64,000 bases of DNA. Source: Fenollaria massiliensis. GTDB lineage: Bacteria > Bacillota > Clostridia > Tissierellales > Peptoniphilaceae. The translations under genes were made by a program, and so were the position numbers. The stretch is from the NCBI RefSeq assembly GCF_000312505.2, contig NZ_HG326225.1:262249-326248 (forward strand), written 5' to 3'. The number at the start of each line of letters is the position of its first letter. The first letter of the stretch is position 1. Under the pieces are notes generated by a model. That model was given only the letters and a program-made list of their open reading frames with translations. It made no database searches and was not told the origin of the DNA. Positions 26,413 through 35,419 of the stretch are shown piece by piece.

Positions 26413-27369
26413 TTATCTTCCACCATAAAATTTCATCTTTATTAATCTAGCTAGGCTTGTTGGAACAACTTTTTCATCTGTTCCAAGTATCATGGTAAGT
26501 GCGTGCTGATTAAGTATTTGATTCTTTGTGAACTGTATCGAGCAGCTCGCACAATATGTTGTGACCATGCTCTCATAATTTTTAAGTCTATCTAAAAAGG
26601 CTTTCGCTATCTCGGGTTCGTCGCGGCTCGCAAGACCGCCTAGGCCACAGCAAAGAACGTCTTTGTAGTCGCTCTTGGCGTTTGGCATAAAATATTTTAA
26701 ATCTTTAAACATCTCTTTATGAACTTTGTCTGGGCATGGGTGGTATATGTGAAACTCATCTTCCAAAACCTTGCCTACGCCTAGCTCGTGAAGCTTTTCA
26801 TATATTGTTATTACGTTTATGTCTGTGTAATCTTTAAAGAAGTGGTAGCAGTTTGGGCAGCATGTAACGACTCTCTTTACTTTTTTCTTAAGTAGAAGCA
26901 TTTTGATGTGGTCTATGTTATTTTGTGCTCTGTCTTTGTCACCGCTCTCAAAAACTGGCTTACCGCAGCAGTCGATTGAGTAATCGCATCCATTTTCTCT
27001 AAATATCTCTATCATCTTCTTTGTTGTTTCTGGGAAAGCTCTTGGAAAAGCGCAGCCAAGCCACAATAAATCCTTGGTCTCTTTATTGGAGTTATTTCTA
27101 AATTTATATAGGGACTTCTCAAACTTCATCATGCCGAAGCCCTCATTTTTCCTATGTATTAGTGAGATCTCTCTGCCATCTAAATCAACGGGACAGACCT
27201 CGTAGCAGCGGCCGCATAAAAAGCATGAGTAAGCTAAGTCATCTCTAGTCGCAAAATCTGCTAGGTCAAGTCCATACTTCGTTAGAAAATCGCAGTTTTG
27301 TGTGCATAGCGAGCAGTCGAGGCAGGTCTCTTTAACGTATTCTAAATATTTTTTCTTATCATCTTTCAT
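26413..27369 (-). CDS. CCG-domain iron-sulfur oxidoreductase subunit (GlpC/HdrB-like)
   Basis: Predicted redox protein of 318 residues. The N-terminal ferredoxin-like part has two cluster motifs, CLDCSLCTQNC and CFLCGRCYEVCPVD. The C-terminal part has two CCG-type domains (SIDCCGKPV with CCPNC, and LCCGLGG with YCASCSIQF), as in GlpC and HdrB/D. It is probably a partner of a flavoprotein dehydrogenase; none is adjacent. The start at 27369 follows AAGGAG and overlaps the end of the glycosyltransferase gene by 11 bases, so it is the last gene of the block. Confidence 0.85.
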   Translation of the reverse strand: MKDDKKKYLEYVKETCLDCSLCTQNCDFLTKYGLDLADFATRDDLAYSCFLCGRCYEVCPVDLDGREISLIHRKNEGFGMMKFEKSLYKFRNNSNKETKDLLWLGCAFPRAFPETTKKMIEIFRENGCDYSIDCCGKPVFESGDKDRAQNNIDHIKMLLLKKKVKRVVTCCPNCYHFFKDYTDINVITIYEKLHELGVGKVLEDEFHIYHPCPDKVHKEMFKDLKYFMPNAKSDYKDVLCCGLGGLASRDEPEIAKAFLDRLKNYESMVTTYCASCSIQFTKNQILNQHALTMILGTDEKVVPTSLARLIKMKFYGGR

Positions 27370-28045
27370 CTCTGTATCTCCTTGTGATCTCTTCAATCGA
27401 GTAGCCGAGCAAAAACATAAATTTTAATTTTTTCATTAGTATTATGGTCTTAAGTATACCCGTCTGTTCAAAGCGTCTCGCGTCAGTCGTAACGTATGAG
27501 TCTATAGCCTTTATCCTTGTTCCTTCTTTTTTGAGTCTTCTTGACATTTCGTAGTCTTCCATAAGTGGCAGTTCCTTAAACATGCCCATCTGAATGAATT
27601 TTTCGCGCCTAAATGACATAACTTGATCTCCATAGGCAATATTATATAGCTTTAGTCTTAGATTTGATCTAAAGGCAACGACCTTCATTAAAAATCTTTT
27701 GCTAGTAAATTTTATCTTAATGGCTGCGGCGCTGTATTTATCAAGTGCCTTATCCATCTTGACTATGGCATCCTTATCTAAATAAGAGTCTGCGTGCAAA
27801 AACATTATTTTTTCTTCGGTATTTTCTTTAAAGCCTGTATTCATCTGAATTGAGCGTGATTTTTCGCTCATAACTACCTTAAATGGAAATTCCTTGTTTA
27901 GTTTATGAAGCACATCAAGCGTAGCGTCTCCACCATCGGCATAAGCTATATAGACCTTGAAGTCTCCATCTAGGCTATATAAATGCCTAATGAAGCGCTC
28001 TATGCTCCTTTCTTCCTTATATACTGGAACTACTATTGCTATCAT
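27359..28045 (-). CDS. TIGR04283-type family 2 glycosyltransferase
   Basis: GT-A fold transferase of 228 residues with IAIVVPVYKEE at the N-terminus, YADGGD in place of the usual DD(G)S, FLHADS as the metal-binding DxD equivalent and LMEDYEMSRRL, the features of the TIGR04283 family that partners with TIGR04282 and TVP38 proteins. Annotations call it arsenosugar glycosyltransferase, but neither the arsenic methyltransferase nor the radical SAM enzyme is present here. Its start lies inside the end of the upstream TVP38 gene (29-base overlap). Confidence 0.85.
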   Translation of the reverse strand: MIAIVVPVYKEERSIERFIRHLYSLDGDFKVYIAYADGGDATLDVLHKLNKEFPFKVVMSEKSRSIQMNTGFKENTEEKIMFLHADSYLDKDAIVKMDKALDKYSAAAIKIKFTSKRFLMKVVAFRSNLRLKLYNIAYGDQVMSFRREKFIQMGMFKELPLMEDYEMSRRLKKEGTRIKAIDSYVTTDARRFEQTGILKTIILMKKLKFMFLLGYSIEEITRRYRDER

Positions 28046-28691
28046 TTTTCTTATTAACGTACTTTGTAAGCAGAATGGAAATAATTACAAGAGCAAGCAT
28101 GATTAAAACTGCAATCAAAAACTCTTTTGATTTGTAATCTTTAATCTTGTCGCCTAGGTTTAAGTAAACAAGCGTTCCTGGTGCAATGCCTACGAATGAA
28201 ACTATCAAATATTTCCAAAAACCTATATCTGTTAATGGATAGGCATAATTAAGTATATTGTATGGAATTATTGGCGTAAGTCTCACTAAGAATAGTCCTG
28301 ATGCGATGTTAGCGTCTTTTGAAAAATATCTATCGTAAGTTTTTTTGCTCACATGTTTATGCACCATAGCGCTAACAAAGTCTCTGCCAATGTATCTTGC
28401 GATGACAAACATAATTGACATATTTAAAATCGCTCCGACCATGGTCAAAAGGCTTCCCTTCACAAATCCAAATAGTGCAGCTGCTATAAGTGCAAGGACT
28501 GGCACTGGGAAGAAAAATACCGGAAGTATCGCAAAAGCTGCCACGTATAAAACTTCTGAAAGCTCTCTTCGCTCTTCGATAAAGGCTTTAAGTTTCGCCA
28601 TGGGCACGTACTTTATAACTAGAACCGAGCCTATTATTATAATTAATAGGCTCAGTATCTTAATTGGATTTATTTGCTTTTTTCTTGTCAT
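28017..28691 (-). CDS. TVP38/TMEM64 (DedA-superfamily) membrane protein, copy 2
   Basis: Polytopic membrane protein of 224 residues with the VTT/SNARE-associated core: PVPVLALIAAALFGFVKG, ARYIGRDF and RLTPIIPYNILNYAYPL, then FVGIAPGTLVYLNLGD. The family is related to lipid scramblases and transporters, but the substrate is undefined. It overlaps both neighbours and is a paralogue of the gene just upstream, from which it clearly differs in sequence, so the two may form a heteromer. Confidence 0.88.
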   Translation of the reverse strand: MTRKKQINPIKILSLLIIIIGSVLVIKYVPMAKLKAFIEERRELSEVLYVAAFAILPVFFFPVPVLALIAAALFGFVKGSLLTMVGAILNMSIMFVIARYIGRDFVSAMVHKHVSKKTYDRYFSKDANIASGLFLVRLTPIIPYNILNYAYPLTDIGFWKYLIVSFVGIAPGTLVYLNLGDKIKDYKSKEFLIAVLIMLALVIISILLTKYVNKKNDSNSSSSI

Positions 28692-29355
28692 TATAAATTT
28701 TACCTATCATGTAAACTAAGGCACTTAGAGCAACTACACACACTATAGAAATAAATATAGTTTTTGTAGAGCCAGCTAAGTTACCTAAGTATGAGTAAAC
28801 GATAGTTGCTGGTAATTGTCCAAGACCTGTTGCGATGAAAAAGTCCCAGAACTTTATAGGTGTTAGGCCTGCTGCATAACTAACTATGTCAAATGAAACG
28901 AAAGGTAGTAGTCTACAGATAAGTATTGAGTTTTTGCCGTATCTTTCGAAAAATTCGTCAACTTTAGCAAGTCCTGTCTTAGTCGTAATCTTTTCAACAA
29001 CGTCTCTACCAAGTGTTCTAGCGATGTAGAAGCATAGTGCGGCTCCTACCATTGATGACCAGAATGATAGCAAAGCGCCCTTCCACCAGCCAAATACTGC
29101 TGCATTTGAAAGTGTAATTAGTAGTGCTGGTATTGGTGACAAAATTGATTGAAGTATCATTAAAAAGAAGGATATGACTGCTGCATAAGCACCGTAACCC
29201 CTGATTAACTCTATAACCGATTCAAGGTTCAAGCTGCCTAATTTTGAAACGAAATTGTTCATAGTCGCGTTAAAACTTGGTATTACAAAGTATAGTACTA
29301 CTGTTAAAACAATGATTGCAATAAGCACTATCTTAGATATTGTTTTTTTCTTCAT
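28660..29355 (-). CDS. TVP38/TMEM64 (DedA-superfamily) membrane protein, copy 1
   Basis: Polytopic membrane protein of 231 residues with family motifs SPIPALLITLSNAAVFGWW, ARTLGRDVVEK, CRLLPFVSFDIVSYAAGL and GLGQLPATIVYSYLGN. It starts behind GGAGGAAT, 22 bases inside the end of the TIGR04282 gene, and overlaps the second TVP38 gene. Pairing of two TVP38 genes with two nucleotide-sugar-type transferases suggests that a lipid-linked or membrane-associated intermediate is moved or flipped. Confidence 0.88.
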   Translation of the reverse strand: MKKKTISKIVLIAIIVLTVVLYFVIPSFNATMNNFVSKLGSLNLESVIELIRGYGAYAAVISFFLMILQSILSPIPALLITLSNAAVFGWWKGALLSFWSSMVGAALCFYIARTLGRDVVEKITTKTGLAKVDEFFERYGKNSILICRLLPFVSFDIVSYAAGLTPIKFWDFFIATGLGQLPATIVYSYLGNLAGSTKTIFISIVCVVALSALVYMIGKIYNDKKKANKSN

Positions 29356-30049
29356 TATTATTCCTCCAATTGTTAATATTTATTAAGTCATGAAATATTT
29401 TCTCGTCTAGCCTAATTTTTTTGCCATCTAAGATAATCTCATCCTCACTTAAAAATTCTACATTTTTGCCAAAGTAATTATATAATAGATCCTCTTTAGT
29501 GTCAATATCATCGATGATTCTAAGGCACTTTATACGTGAACTATTAGAATTTTTTATAGTTTCATCAAGTATCATTGATTTATTTTTAAAATCTATATTA
29601 AGTTTGCCGTCAATATTTATCTTTGATGCAACTAGCGAATAGCCCCCATCTGATGACGGATTAAAAACTATATCGTTATCATCAAGTGCATCAAAGGCAT
29701 TTTTTATATCTTTTGCGCTGATGTCATATATGTCTGAACCGATGATAGCGACCTTGTCATAAGTCTTAAGAGCCGTATCAATGACAATCTCCATCTTTTC
29801 AAATAGATTCGCATCAGCCTGAGCCTTGTATCTTTCATTAGGCAAAAATTCTTTTAGTATATTAACTTTTTCAAAAGGAGTCGCATGGACTTCAATATCC
29901 CACTCATCTGAAATAACTTCAGAAAGAAGTCTTTTTATCAAGTTCTTGTGAAATAAAACTATATCCTTTTTAGATAAAAAGTCCTCTAGACGCGTCTTTG
30001 TGTGCCCCTCAATAGGCACTCTTGTAAATATAATAAGTAAATTTTTCAA
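29333..30049 (-). CDS. TIGR04282/DUF2064 family transferase (TTG start)
   Basis: Nucleotidyltransferase-like GT-A fold protein of 238 residues. The N-terminus KNLLIIFTRVPIEGHTKTRL is the family hallmark, and GSDIYDISAKDI and NPSSDGGYSLVA give the predicted metal and nucleotide site. The TTG at 30049 is chosen because AGGAGATATCAA precedes it and because it reproduces the family start; an ATG at 30067 lies upstream of the site. It is the first gene after the HAD gene's terminator and is followed by overlapping genes for TVP38, TVP38, TIGR04283 and Fe-S proteins. Confidence 0.85.
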   Translation of the reverse strand: MKNLLIIFTRVPIEGHTKTRLEDFLSKKDIVLFHKNLIKRLLSEVISDEWDIEVHATPFEKVNILKEFLPNERYKAQADANLFEKMEIVIDTALKTYDKVAIIGSDIYDISAKDIKNAFDALDDNDIVFNPSSDGGYSLVASKINIDGKLNIDFKNKSMILDETIKNSNSSRIKCLRIIDDIDTKEDLLYNYFGKNVEFLSEDEIILDGKKIRLDEKIFHDLININNWRNNNEEKNNI

Positions 30050-30065
30050 TTGATATCTCCTAAAC

Positions 30066-30101
30066 AATAAAAAAGTGTAAAGATTTATTCTCTACACTTT
30101 T
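30066..30101 (-). terminator. Terminator of the HAD hydrolase gene
   Basis: AAAAGTGTA and TACACTTTT form a 9-bp stem (one bulged segment in the loop), followed by a T run on the minus strand. Confidence 0.8.
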
Positions 30102-30126
30102 CTTATACCCAAATAGTATTTTTTAC

Positions 30127-30822
30127 TTATCTTAATTCACTTATTAAATCAAGTGGCGTATTCAAAACAATATCTGCATCCTTCATGAGCATCTCTTTTG
30201 TGCCTACGCCGCATGTGACGCCAATAGCAAGCCCAGCTACTTTACCTAGCTCTAAATCTATTAGTGAGTCGCCTACAACGGCTACTTCTTTTCTACTTAG
30301 TCTAAAGTTTTTACAAAAAGCATCTAATGATGATGGATCTGGTTTATTTGGATAAAAATCAGCTGCTGCTAAAAAATCTATTTCATCATATACGCCAAGC
30401 ATCTCAAAACTTAGTTTTGCTTGCTTAAAGCTATCAGCTGTTATGACAGCTACTTTGATATCAAGTTTCTTTAGCGCGTCAAAACATTTTTTAACATCAC
30501 ACGTCCCCACAATCAATTCTTGATGCTTAGCTAAGTAAGCTAAAAAGAAATCACTTATCTCTTTATCAAGAGCTTCTTCACTTTTGTTAACATATTTACT
30601 AAATACTTCTGCTAAATCAGCTATAGTGCCTGAGGCAAGTATAGAATTTTCTCTAATACTGCGGTCTTCATTCACTCCTACTACCTGTCTTATCTCTATC
30701 TTATCAGCTTCACTAAGCTCATAATAATCAAAGAGATCTTCTAAGCTAAGTCTCCAAATGTCAGTAAATTTTAAAAGCGTTCCATCTTTATCAAATATTA
30801 CGCCTTTTATATTATTTTTCAT
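30127..30822 (-). CDS. HAD-superfamily phosphatase (phosphoglycolate phosphatase-like)
   Basis: Cytoplasmic phosphatase of 231 residues. Motif I FDKDGTLL (nucleophile Asp11, Asp13), motif II ITADS, motif III Lys in the NKPDPSS segment and motif IV GDSLIDLE are intact; a helical cap of about 80 residues follows motif I. It overlaps the end of the PHP gene by 11 bases, so the two phosphatases are made together and may act in sequence on a phosphorylated compound imported by the upstream ABC system. Confidence 0.9.
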   Translation of the reverse strand: MKNNIKGVIFDKDGTLLKFTDIWRLSLEDLFDYYELSEADKIEIRQVVGVNEDRSIRENSILASGTIADLAEVFSKYVNKSEEALDKEISDFFLAYLAKHQELIVGTCDVKKCFDALKKLDIKVAVITADSFKQAKLSFEMLGVYDEIDFLAAADFYPNKPDPSSLDAFCKNFRLSRKEVAVVGDSLIDLELGKVAGLAIGVTCGVGTKEMLMKDADIVLNTPLDLISELR

Positions 30823-32218
30823 TTGACATCTTCTCCATCAAATCGCCCCAGACTTTCATCTCGTGCTCCTTAGTCTTTCTATTAAAGAAAATGGGATTAG
30901 TGTATCCATAAAGATTGCCATCTTCGTCCCAAACATCTACTCTTATCCAGTGGTAAGCGCTGTCTATTTCAATACTGAACATCGACTCTTTAGCCTTTTC
31001 ATCTTTAATGCACTCGCCATCGATTAGCCAAGATATATGAAGAGCTGATGAATGAAAATTATTTTCGAGTAACTCCGCTCTTAGGCTTGCTCTTCCAGTG
31101 AAGTTTTCATTTTCTCTTGCTAAGCCATTGGCACTAAGCTTTATCTCTTTTGATCTAGTCACAGACACTTCTCCAGCCAGCATCGCGTCTTTAAGAGCTT
31201 CGGCTGTGTTTTCTTTTGCGTAAACTATGGTTTTTGGATCTCCTAAGAGCGATGGATATGCTGAACCCTCATATTTTTCTTCTGGAAGTAAGTGTGAGTC
31301 GCTTCCGCCTATGGATATGACTCTGTAGCTGTCGTTCAATAAGTAGTTCCAGGCTTTTATGGCGTCTTTGATTGCCTTTTTAGATGTCATATACGTCGGG
31401 TCGTTGATCACTTCCATAAATGTGATTAAGTCAAGCGGAAATGATTTTGCATGAAAATCCCATGGCGGCATACATGGATGGTTCACTGAAATCAGTGAGT
31501 AATCCTTTGCCTCTTTTATTATCCTTACAAGTGCTTCTTCGTCTTCAATCTCATATATTGCATGCTCTGCAAATGGCGTTTTTTCTGTAAATAATAAGTT
31601 GATGTGACCAAGGCTAGATGTTATCTCTATACCTGGGTAAACTTTTAAGCCCTCATGCTTTGGCCATGTGTAGTGATAGACATTGTGATCCGTAGGCACA
31701 AAGAAGTCTAGTCCTTGCTTTATCGCTACATCATTATTGGCTTCTCTAGACATTTTACCGTCTGAATATATGGTGTGAGTGTGGAAGTCCGCCGCATAAG
31801 AAGTTTTCTTAGGTCCATAGTCCTTCATCATTATGCTATCAAATAAATTTACTTCATTAAATCTATTTTCTTCACTATCTAAATCTCCTTCATAAATTTC
31901 AAGACTGATATCATCTGCGTCACACATATTTAGAACGCCATATTCAAGACTCCAAACGCCCTTAGCTATATTAGGCTTAAAGCTTTGGCAGCAAGGCGAA
32001 CAGCTAGATTGGATAGTTGCTATGTGCCTTTCGCCGCTATCCTTCGCAGCTATTACCTGTGCATAAAGCTTCTTATCTGGGCCGAAAACGTAGGCGCTAA
32101 AAAACTGTTTGTTATTGCTCCACTTAATTGTTAGGGCCTTGATATCTTTATCAATAGTGAAATTTACTACGTCATAAGCCTTATTTAACTTTATATTTAA
32201 GAATTTCTCTCTTTGCAT
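30812..32218 (-). CDS. PHP-domain metallo-phosphoesterase (CehA/McbA-like)
   Basis: Predicted metal-dependent phosphoesterase of 468 residues. The PHP motifs DFHTHTIYSDGK, PTDHNVYHY, PGIEITS, VNHPCMPPW and GGSDSHL are all present (about residues 142-315). N- and C-terminal flanks of about 140 and 120 residues look beta-rich. There is no signal peptide. The CehA/McbA group often hydrolyses phosphodiesters or esters taken up by an adjacent importer; here a UgpB-type ABC importer lies directly upstream on the same strand. The site GAGAGGTATAT sets the start. Confidence 0.85.
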   Translation of the reverse strand: MQREKFLNIKLNKAYDVVNFTIDKDIKALTIKWSNNKQFFSAYVFGPDKKLYAQVIAAKDSGERHIATIQSSCSPCCQSFKPNIAKGVWSLEYGVLNMCDADDISLEIYEGDLDSEENRFNEVNLFDSIMMKDYGPKKTSYAADFHTHTIYSDGKMSREANNDVAIKQGLDFFVPTDHNVYHYTWPKHEGLKVYPGIEITSSLGHINLLFTEKTPFAEHAIYEIEDEEALVRIIKEAKDYSLISVNHPCMPPWDFHAKSFPLDLITFMEVINDPTYMTSKKAIKDAIKAWNYLLNDSYRVISIGGSDSHLLPEEKYEGSAYPSLLGDPKTIVYAKENTAEALKDAMLAGEVSVTRSKEIKLSANGLARENENFTGRASLRAELLENNFHSSALHISWLIDGECIKDEKAKESMFSIEIDSAYHWIRVDVWDEDGNLYGYTNPIFFNRKTKEHEMKVWGDLMEKMSNEK

Positions 32219-32231
32219 ATATACCTCTCAC

Positions 32232-32262
32232 TAAAAAATAAGCGCCTCACATAGAGACGCCC
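32232..32262 (-). terminator. Terminator after the solute-binding protein gene
   Basis: On the minus strand GCGTCTC-tatgt-GAGGCGC (one G-T pair) followed by TTATTTTTT. It may attenuate rather than stop transcription into the phosphatase genes. Confidence 0.75.
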
Positions 32263-32273
32263 AAATTATAATC

Positions 32274-33629
32274 TTACTTATTTAGTACTTCATCAAGTGC
32301 TTTTTGAGCTACTTTTTGTGCTTCGTCAAGTGCTTCCTTAGCTGGAACGTTTTGTAATTCAACTTTATCTGCAGCTATCTTTAAAGCGTCTATGATTTGT
32401 CCCTTAGTCGGGTCTACAAACACTGGTGTAGCTGTAAGTGCTTGTTCATATGGTACCTTTGCATATGGACTTTCTTCTATAAACTTCTTGTACTCTTCGA
32501 TATCCATAGTACTCTTTCTAACAGGTATATAACCAATCTTCATTGACCACTTAGCAGATATTTCAGGACTTGTGAAGTATGCTATCCATTCATAAGCAGC
32601 TTTCTTTTGTTCTTCTGATACAGCTTCTGGAACTAATAAGCTGTGTGCGCCTGCTTGAGCTTTACCATTTTTATCGTGTAATGATGGTTGAGGAATTGAG
32701 TCAATCTTTGTAAAATCAAGGTCGCCCTTATCTCCTGATGAGCCAGTATAGCTCATTGCAGTACCATTCATAACGTTATCGATAGTTCTGTACCAATATT
32801 CCCAGCCTTGTCCGCCTGATTCAATCTTAGTAGTTTTATCGTCAAAAATTTGCTTTCTAACAAAGTCCCAAGCCTCAACCCATTCAGGCGAGTTGATAGT
32901 TACTGTCTTACCATCTTCTGACAATACAGTACCGCCATTGCTATAAGCAATGTCTGATAGGTTATCTGGACCCCACATAACTAGGTGACCCCAGTCAGCT
33001 ATGCCTTTTTCTTGCATTGTCTTTGATGCTTCAAAAACTTTGTCCCAAGATGAGTATACATCTTGAGGATCTAATCCAGCTTTTTCAAGTAAATCTTTTC
33101 TATAGTAAATAACTTGAGTTGTGCCATAAGCTGGGAAGGCATATACTTTGCCATCGATTTGATCTGGCTTCATAAATACATCTAGATAATCATCAAGAGG
33201 TGTTCTTTCGTCGATATATGGTGTTAAGTCAGCCAATAGACCTGCTTCACTCATTTCTTTAATCTTGCTACCTATGAAAACTGCTGGTGCTTGATTAGCT
33301 GCAATAGCTGCTTGAACCTTTTGATAAGTTTCGTCGTAGTCGGCTTGTTGAACGCCTGTTACCTTTACCTTGTCTTGCGAATTGTTAAAATCATTAATAA
33401 TTTCTTCCATAGTTTCTCCAGCTACAGAACCTAATCCATACCAGAATTGAATTTCAACTGGCTTATCGCTAGCTGTTTCATCTTTCTTTTCTTCGCTCTT
33501 CGACTCATTTGCTTCAGAACTTGTAGTCTTATCTCCTTCGTCCATAGCTTCCTTAGCAGCTGGTGAACATGCTGTAAATACTAGTGATAATACTAAAAGT
33601 ATTACAGCTAAACTTCTTAATTTTTTCAT
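32274..33629 (-). CDS. ABC importer solute-binding lipoprotein (UgpB/MalE family)
   Basis: Substrate-binding protein of 451 residues. A lipoprotein signal ends at the lipobox FTAC (Cys21), followed by an acidic Ser/Glu/Lys linker (about 22-58) and a family 1 solute-binding fold beginning VEIQFWYGLGSVAGE, a pattern typical of UgpB-type proteins for glycerol-3-phosphate, glycerophosphodiesters or sugars. It is the last gene of the importer operon, 25 bases after the second permease. The ligand is inferred only from family and from the two phosphatase genes that follow. Confidence 0.9.
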   Translation of the reverse strand: MKKLRSLAVILLVLSLVFTACSPAAKEAMDEGDKTTSSEANESKSEEKKDETASDKPVEIQFWYGLGSVAGETMEEIINDFNNSQDKVKVTGVQQADYDETYQKVQAAIAANQAPAVFIGSKIKEMSEAGLLADLTPYIDERTPLDDYLDVFMKPDQIDGKVYAFPAYGTTQVIYYRKDLLEKAGLDPQDVYSSWDKVFEASKTMQEKGIADWGHLVMWGPDNLSDIAYSNGGTVLSEDGKTVTINSPEWVEAWDFVRKQIFDDKTTKIESGGQGWEYWYRTIDNVMNGTAMSYTGSSGDKGDLDFTKIDSIPQPSLHDKNGKAQAGAHSLLVPEAVSEEQKKAAYEWIAYFTSPEISAKWSMKIGYIPVRKSTMDIEEYKKFIEESPYAKVPYEQALTATPVFVDPTKGQIIDALKIAADKVELQNVPAKEALDEAQKVAQKALDEVLNK

Positions 33630-33653
33630 TTTTTTCCTCCTATAATGATAATT

Positions 33654-34481
33654 TTAGCCTTTTATGCCGTTGTCACTGATGCCTTTGATAAACCACTTTT
33701 GTAATACTAAAAATAATATTAACAGCGGAAGTACCGCAATCGCATTAGCTGCCATGAGCATAGGTAGGTTTTGAGTGAAATTTCCTCTTGAATTAAAGAA
33801 TATATTTAAGCCAACGCTTATTAGATAATTCTTTTTGCTGTTAGTTATAAGTGATGGCCACATGTAGTTATTGTACATCGCCACGAACTGAATTAAAGCA
33901 GTTGTAAGTATTGTAGACTTTGCTACTGGTACCAAAACTCTCCAAAGAATCTGCCAGTTATTTGCTCCGTCCATCTCAGCCGCTTCGATAAGCTCCTTTG
34001 GTATGGATGAAAATGTTTGATAAATCATATATATGGCAAAGACGCTCGCCGCGTTTGATATTACGATGCCAGTTAGTGTATCTATTAAATTCATCTTAGC
34101 AAGTATTACATAGCTCGGTACATAAGTCGCCGCAGCTGGCAGCATATACGTTAATAGTATTGCCCCAAATAAAACTTTCTTTCCCTTGAACTTAAAGCGT
34201 GACAAGCCATATCCCATGAGTATAGAAGTTAGCATTTGAAGTACAACTATCGCGATGGATGTGATTATACTGTTAAAAATATATAGGTCAAATGGTGCTT
34301 GCTCTAAAACTCCTCTAAAATTTCTTAAGTCAAAGAATTCTGGAGCTAATTTCATCGGCTCTCTGATTATGCTTTCCGCACTCTTAAATGAGTTTGAGAA
34401 CATCCATAAAAGTGGGAAGAAGGTAATAATACTTACTATTGTAACTATTATTATATTTACTGATTTAATTTGTTTTTTCAT
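33654..34481 (-). CDS. ABC importer permease (UgpE/MalG family)
   Basis: Inner-membrane permease of 275 residues with six helices and the cytoplasmic EAA loop EAAEMDGANNWQILWRVLVP (about residue 166) that docks on the ATPase. The ATG at 34481 follows AGGTGAT; a GTG nine bases earlier overlaps that site. It follows the first permease with a few bases of overlap and pairs with it in the importer. Confidence 0.9.
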   Translation of the reverse strand: MKKQIKSVNIIIVTIVSIITFFPLLWMFSNSFKSAESIIREPMKLAPEFFDLRNFRGVLEQAPFDLYIFNSIITSIAIVVLQMLTSILMGYGLSRFKFKGKKVLFGAILLTYMLPAAATYVPSYVILAKMNLIDTLTGIVISNAASVFAIYMIYQTFSSIPKELIEAAEMDGANNWQILWRVLVPVAKSTILTTALIQFVAMYNNYMWPSLITNSKKNYLISVGLNIFFNSRGNFTQNLPMLMAANAIAVLPLLILFLVLQKWFIKGISDNGIKG

Positions 34482-34486
34482 CTTTA

Positions 34487-35419
34487 TCACCTATTTGCAA
34501 ACTTCTTTTGCAAGATAAACATAAGTCCAGCGAGTATACCAGTAATGACGACCATAATCATGGTTACCGTTGTCGCCTTCCCCATGTTGAATTGCTCGAA
34601 TGCCATTTGATAGAATAAATAAAGCAGTGTTCTTGTTGATCCTGCTGGACCGCCACGTGTTAGTACACTGATTTGGTCGTAGGCTTGTATTGAGTTAATT
34701 AGGCTTATAACCGCTAAGAACAGTGTTGTCTTTGCTGTCATCGGCGTATAGATGTACTTTATCTTTTGCCAAACACTTGAGCCTTCAAGCTCATATGCTT
34801 CGAATAAATCCTTTGGTATCTTGCTGATAGCGTCTGCGTAATAAAGCATGCACCAGCCCGATGTCTTCCATACGGTTACTATCATTACAGCGATGAGCGC
34901 TGTGTTTGAGTCTGTTAACCAGTTTGGTCCACTTATGCCAAAAATAGCTAGCCCTCTATTGATAAGGCCGATATCTGGTCTAAACATCCAACTCCATACT
35001 ATAGACATAGCAACCATCGGTGTAATCCATGGTGCGAATAAAAAGCCTTGTATAAGCTCTTTGCTGCGTCTAAACTTATCTATGAGTATTGCCATCAAAA
35101 AACCAAAGATAAGTGTCGGAACTACTGTTCCTAGACCGAATAACAAAGTATTTTTAAGTGCTTGCCAAAAGGCATCGCTACTAAGTATGTCCTTGTAGTT
35201 TTGTGCGCCAACAACATTAAATGTCGGGCTGATATAGTCCCAATCTGTAAAACTTAGTAAGAATGACGCTATCATTGGGATGAACCAAAACACCAAAATT
35301 GGTATTAGTGGCAAAACTATATAGACAAGAAAGCCTGAAAAGCTTATACTTTTTATTCCACGAACTCTTTTTACTTTGCTTTTATCTTTTGCTTTGCTTA
35401 CTTCTCTACTTAACTCCAT
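34487..35419 (-). CDS. ABC importer permease (UgpA/MalF family)
   Basis: Inner-membrane permease of 310 residues with about six helices. The family pattern FTDWDY, ALKNTLLFG, FLFAPWITP and an EAA-type loop (EAYELEGSSVWQKIKYIYTP, about residue 208) is clear, and the GGPAGSTRTLLYLFYQMAF stretch matches UgpA-type permeases. It overlaps the ATPase gene by 14 bases and carries a GGGAGGC site. Confidence 0.9.
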   Translation of the reverse strand: MELSREVSKAKDKSKVKRVRGIKSISFSGFLVYIVLPLIPILVFWFIPMIASFLLSFTDWDYISPTFNVVGAQNYKDILSSDAFWQALKNTLLFGLGTVVPTLIFGFLMAILIDKFRRSKELIQGFLFAPWITPMVAMSIVWSWMFRPDIGLINRGLAIFGISGPNWLTDSNTALIAVMIVTVWKTSGWCMLYYADAISKIPKDLFEAYELEGSSVWQKIKYIYTPMTAKTTLFLAVISLINSIQAYDQISVLTRGGPAGSTRTLLYLFYQMAFEQFNMGKATTVTMIMVVITGILAGLMFILQKKFANR

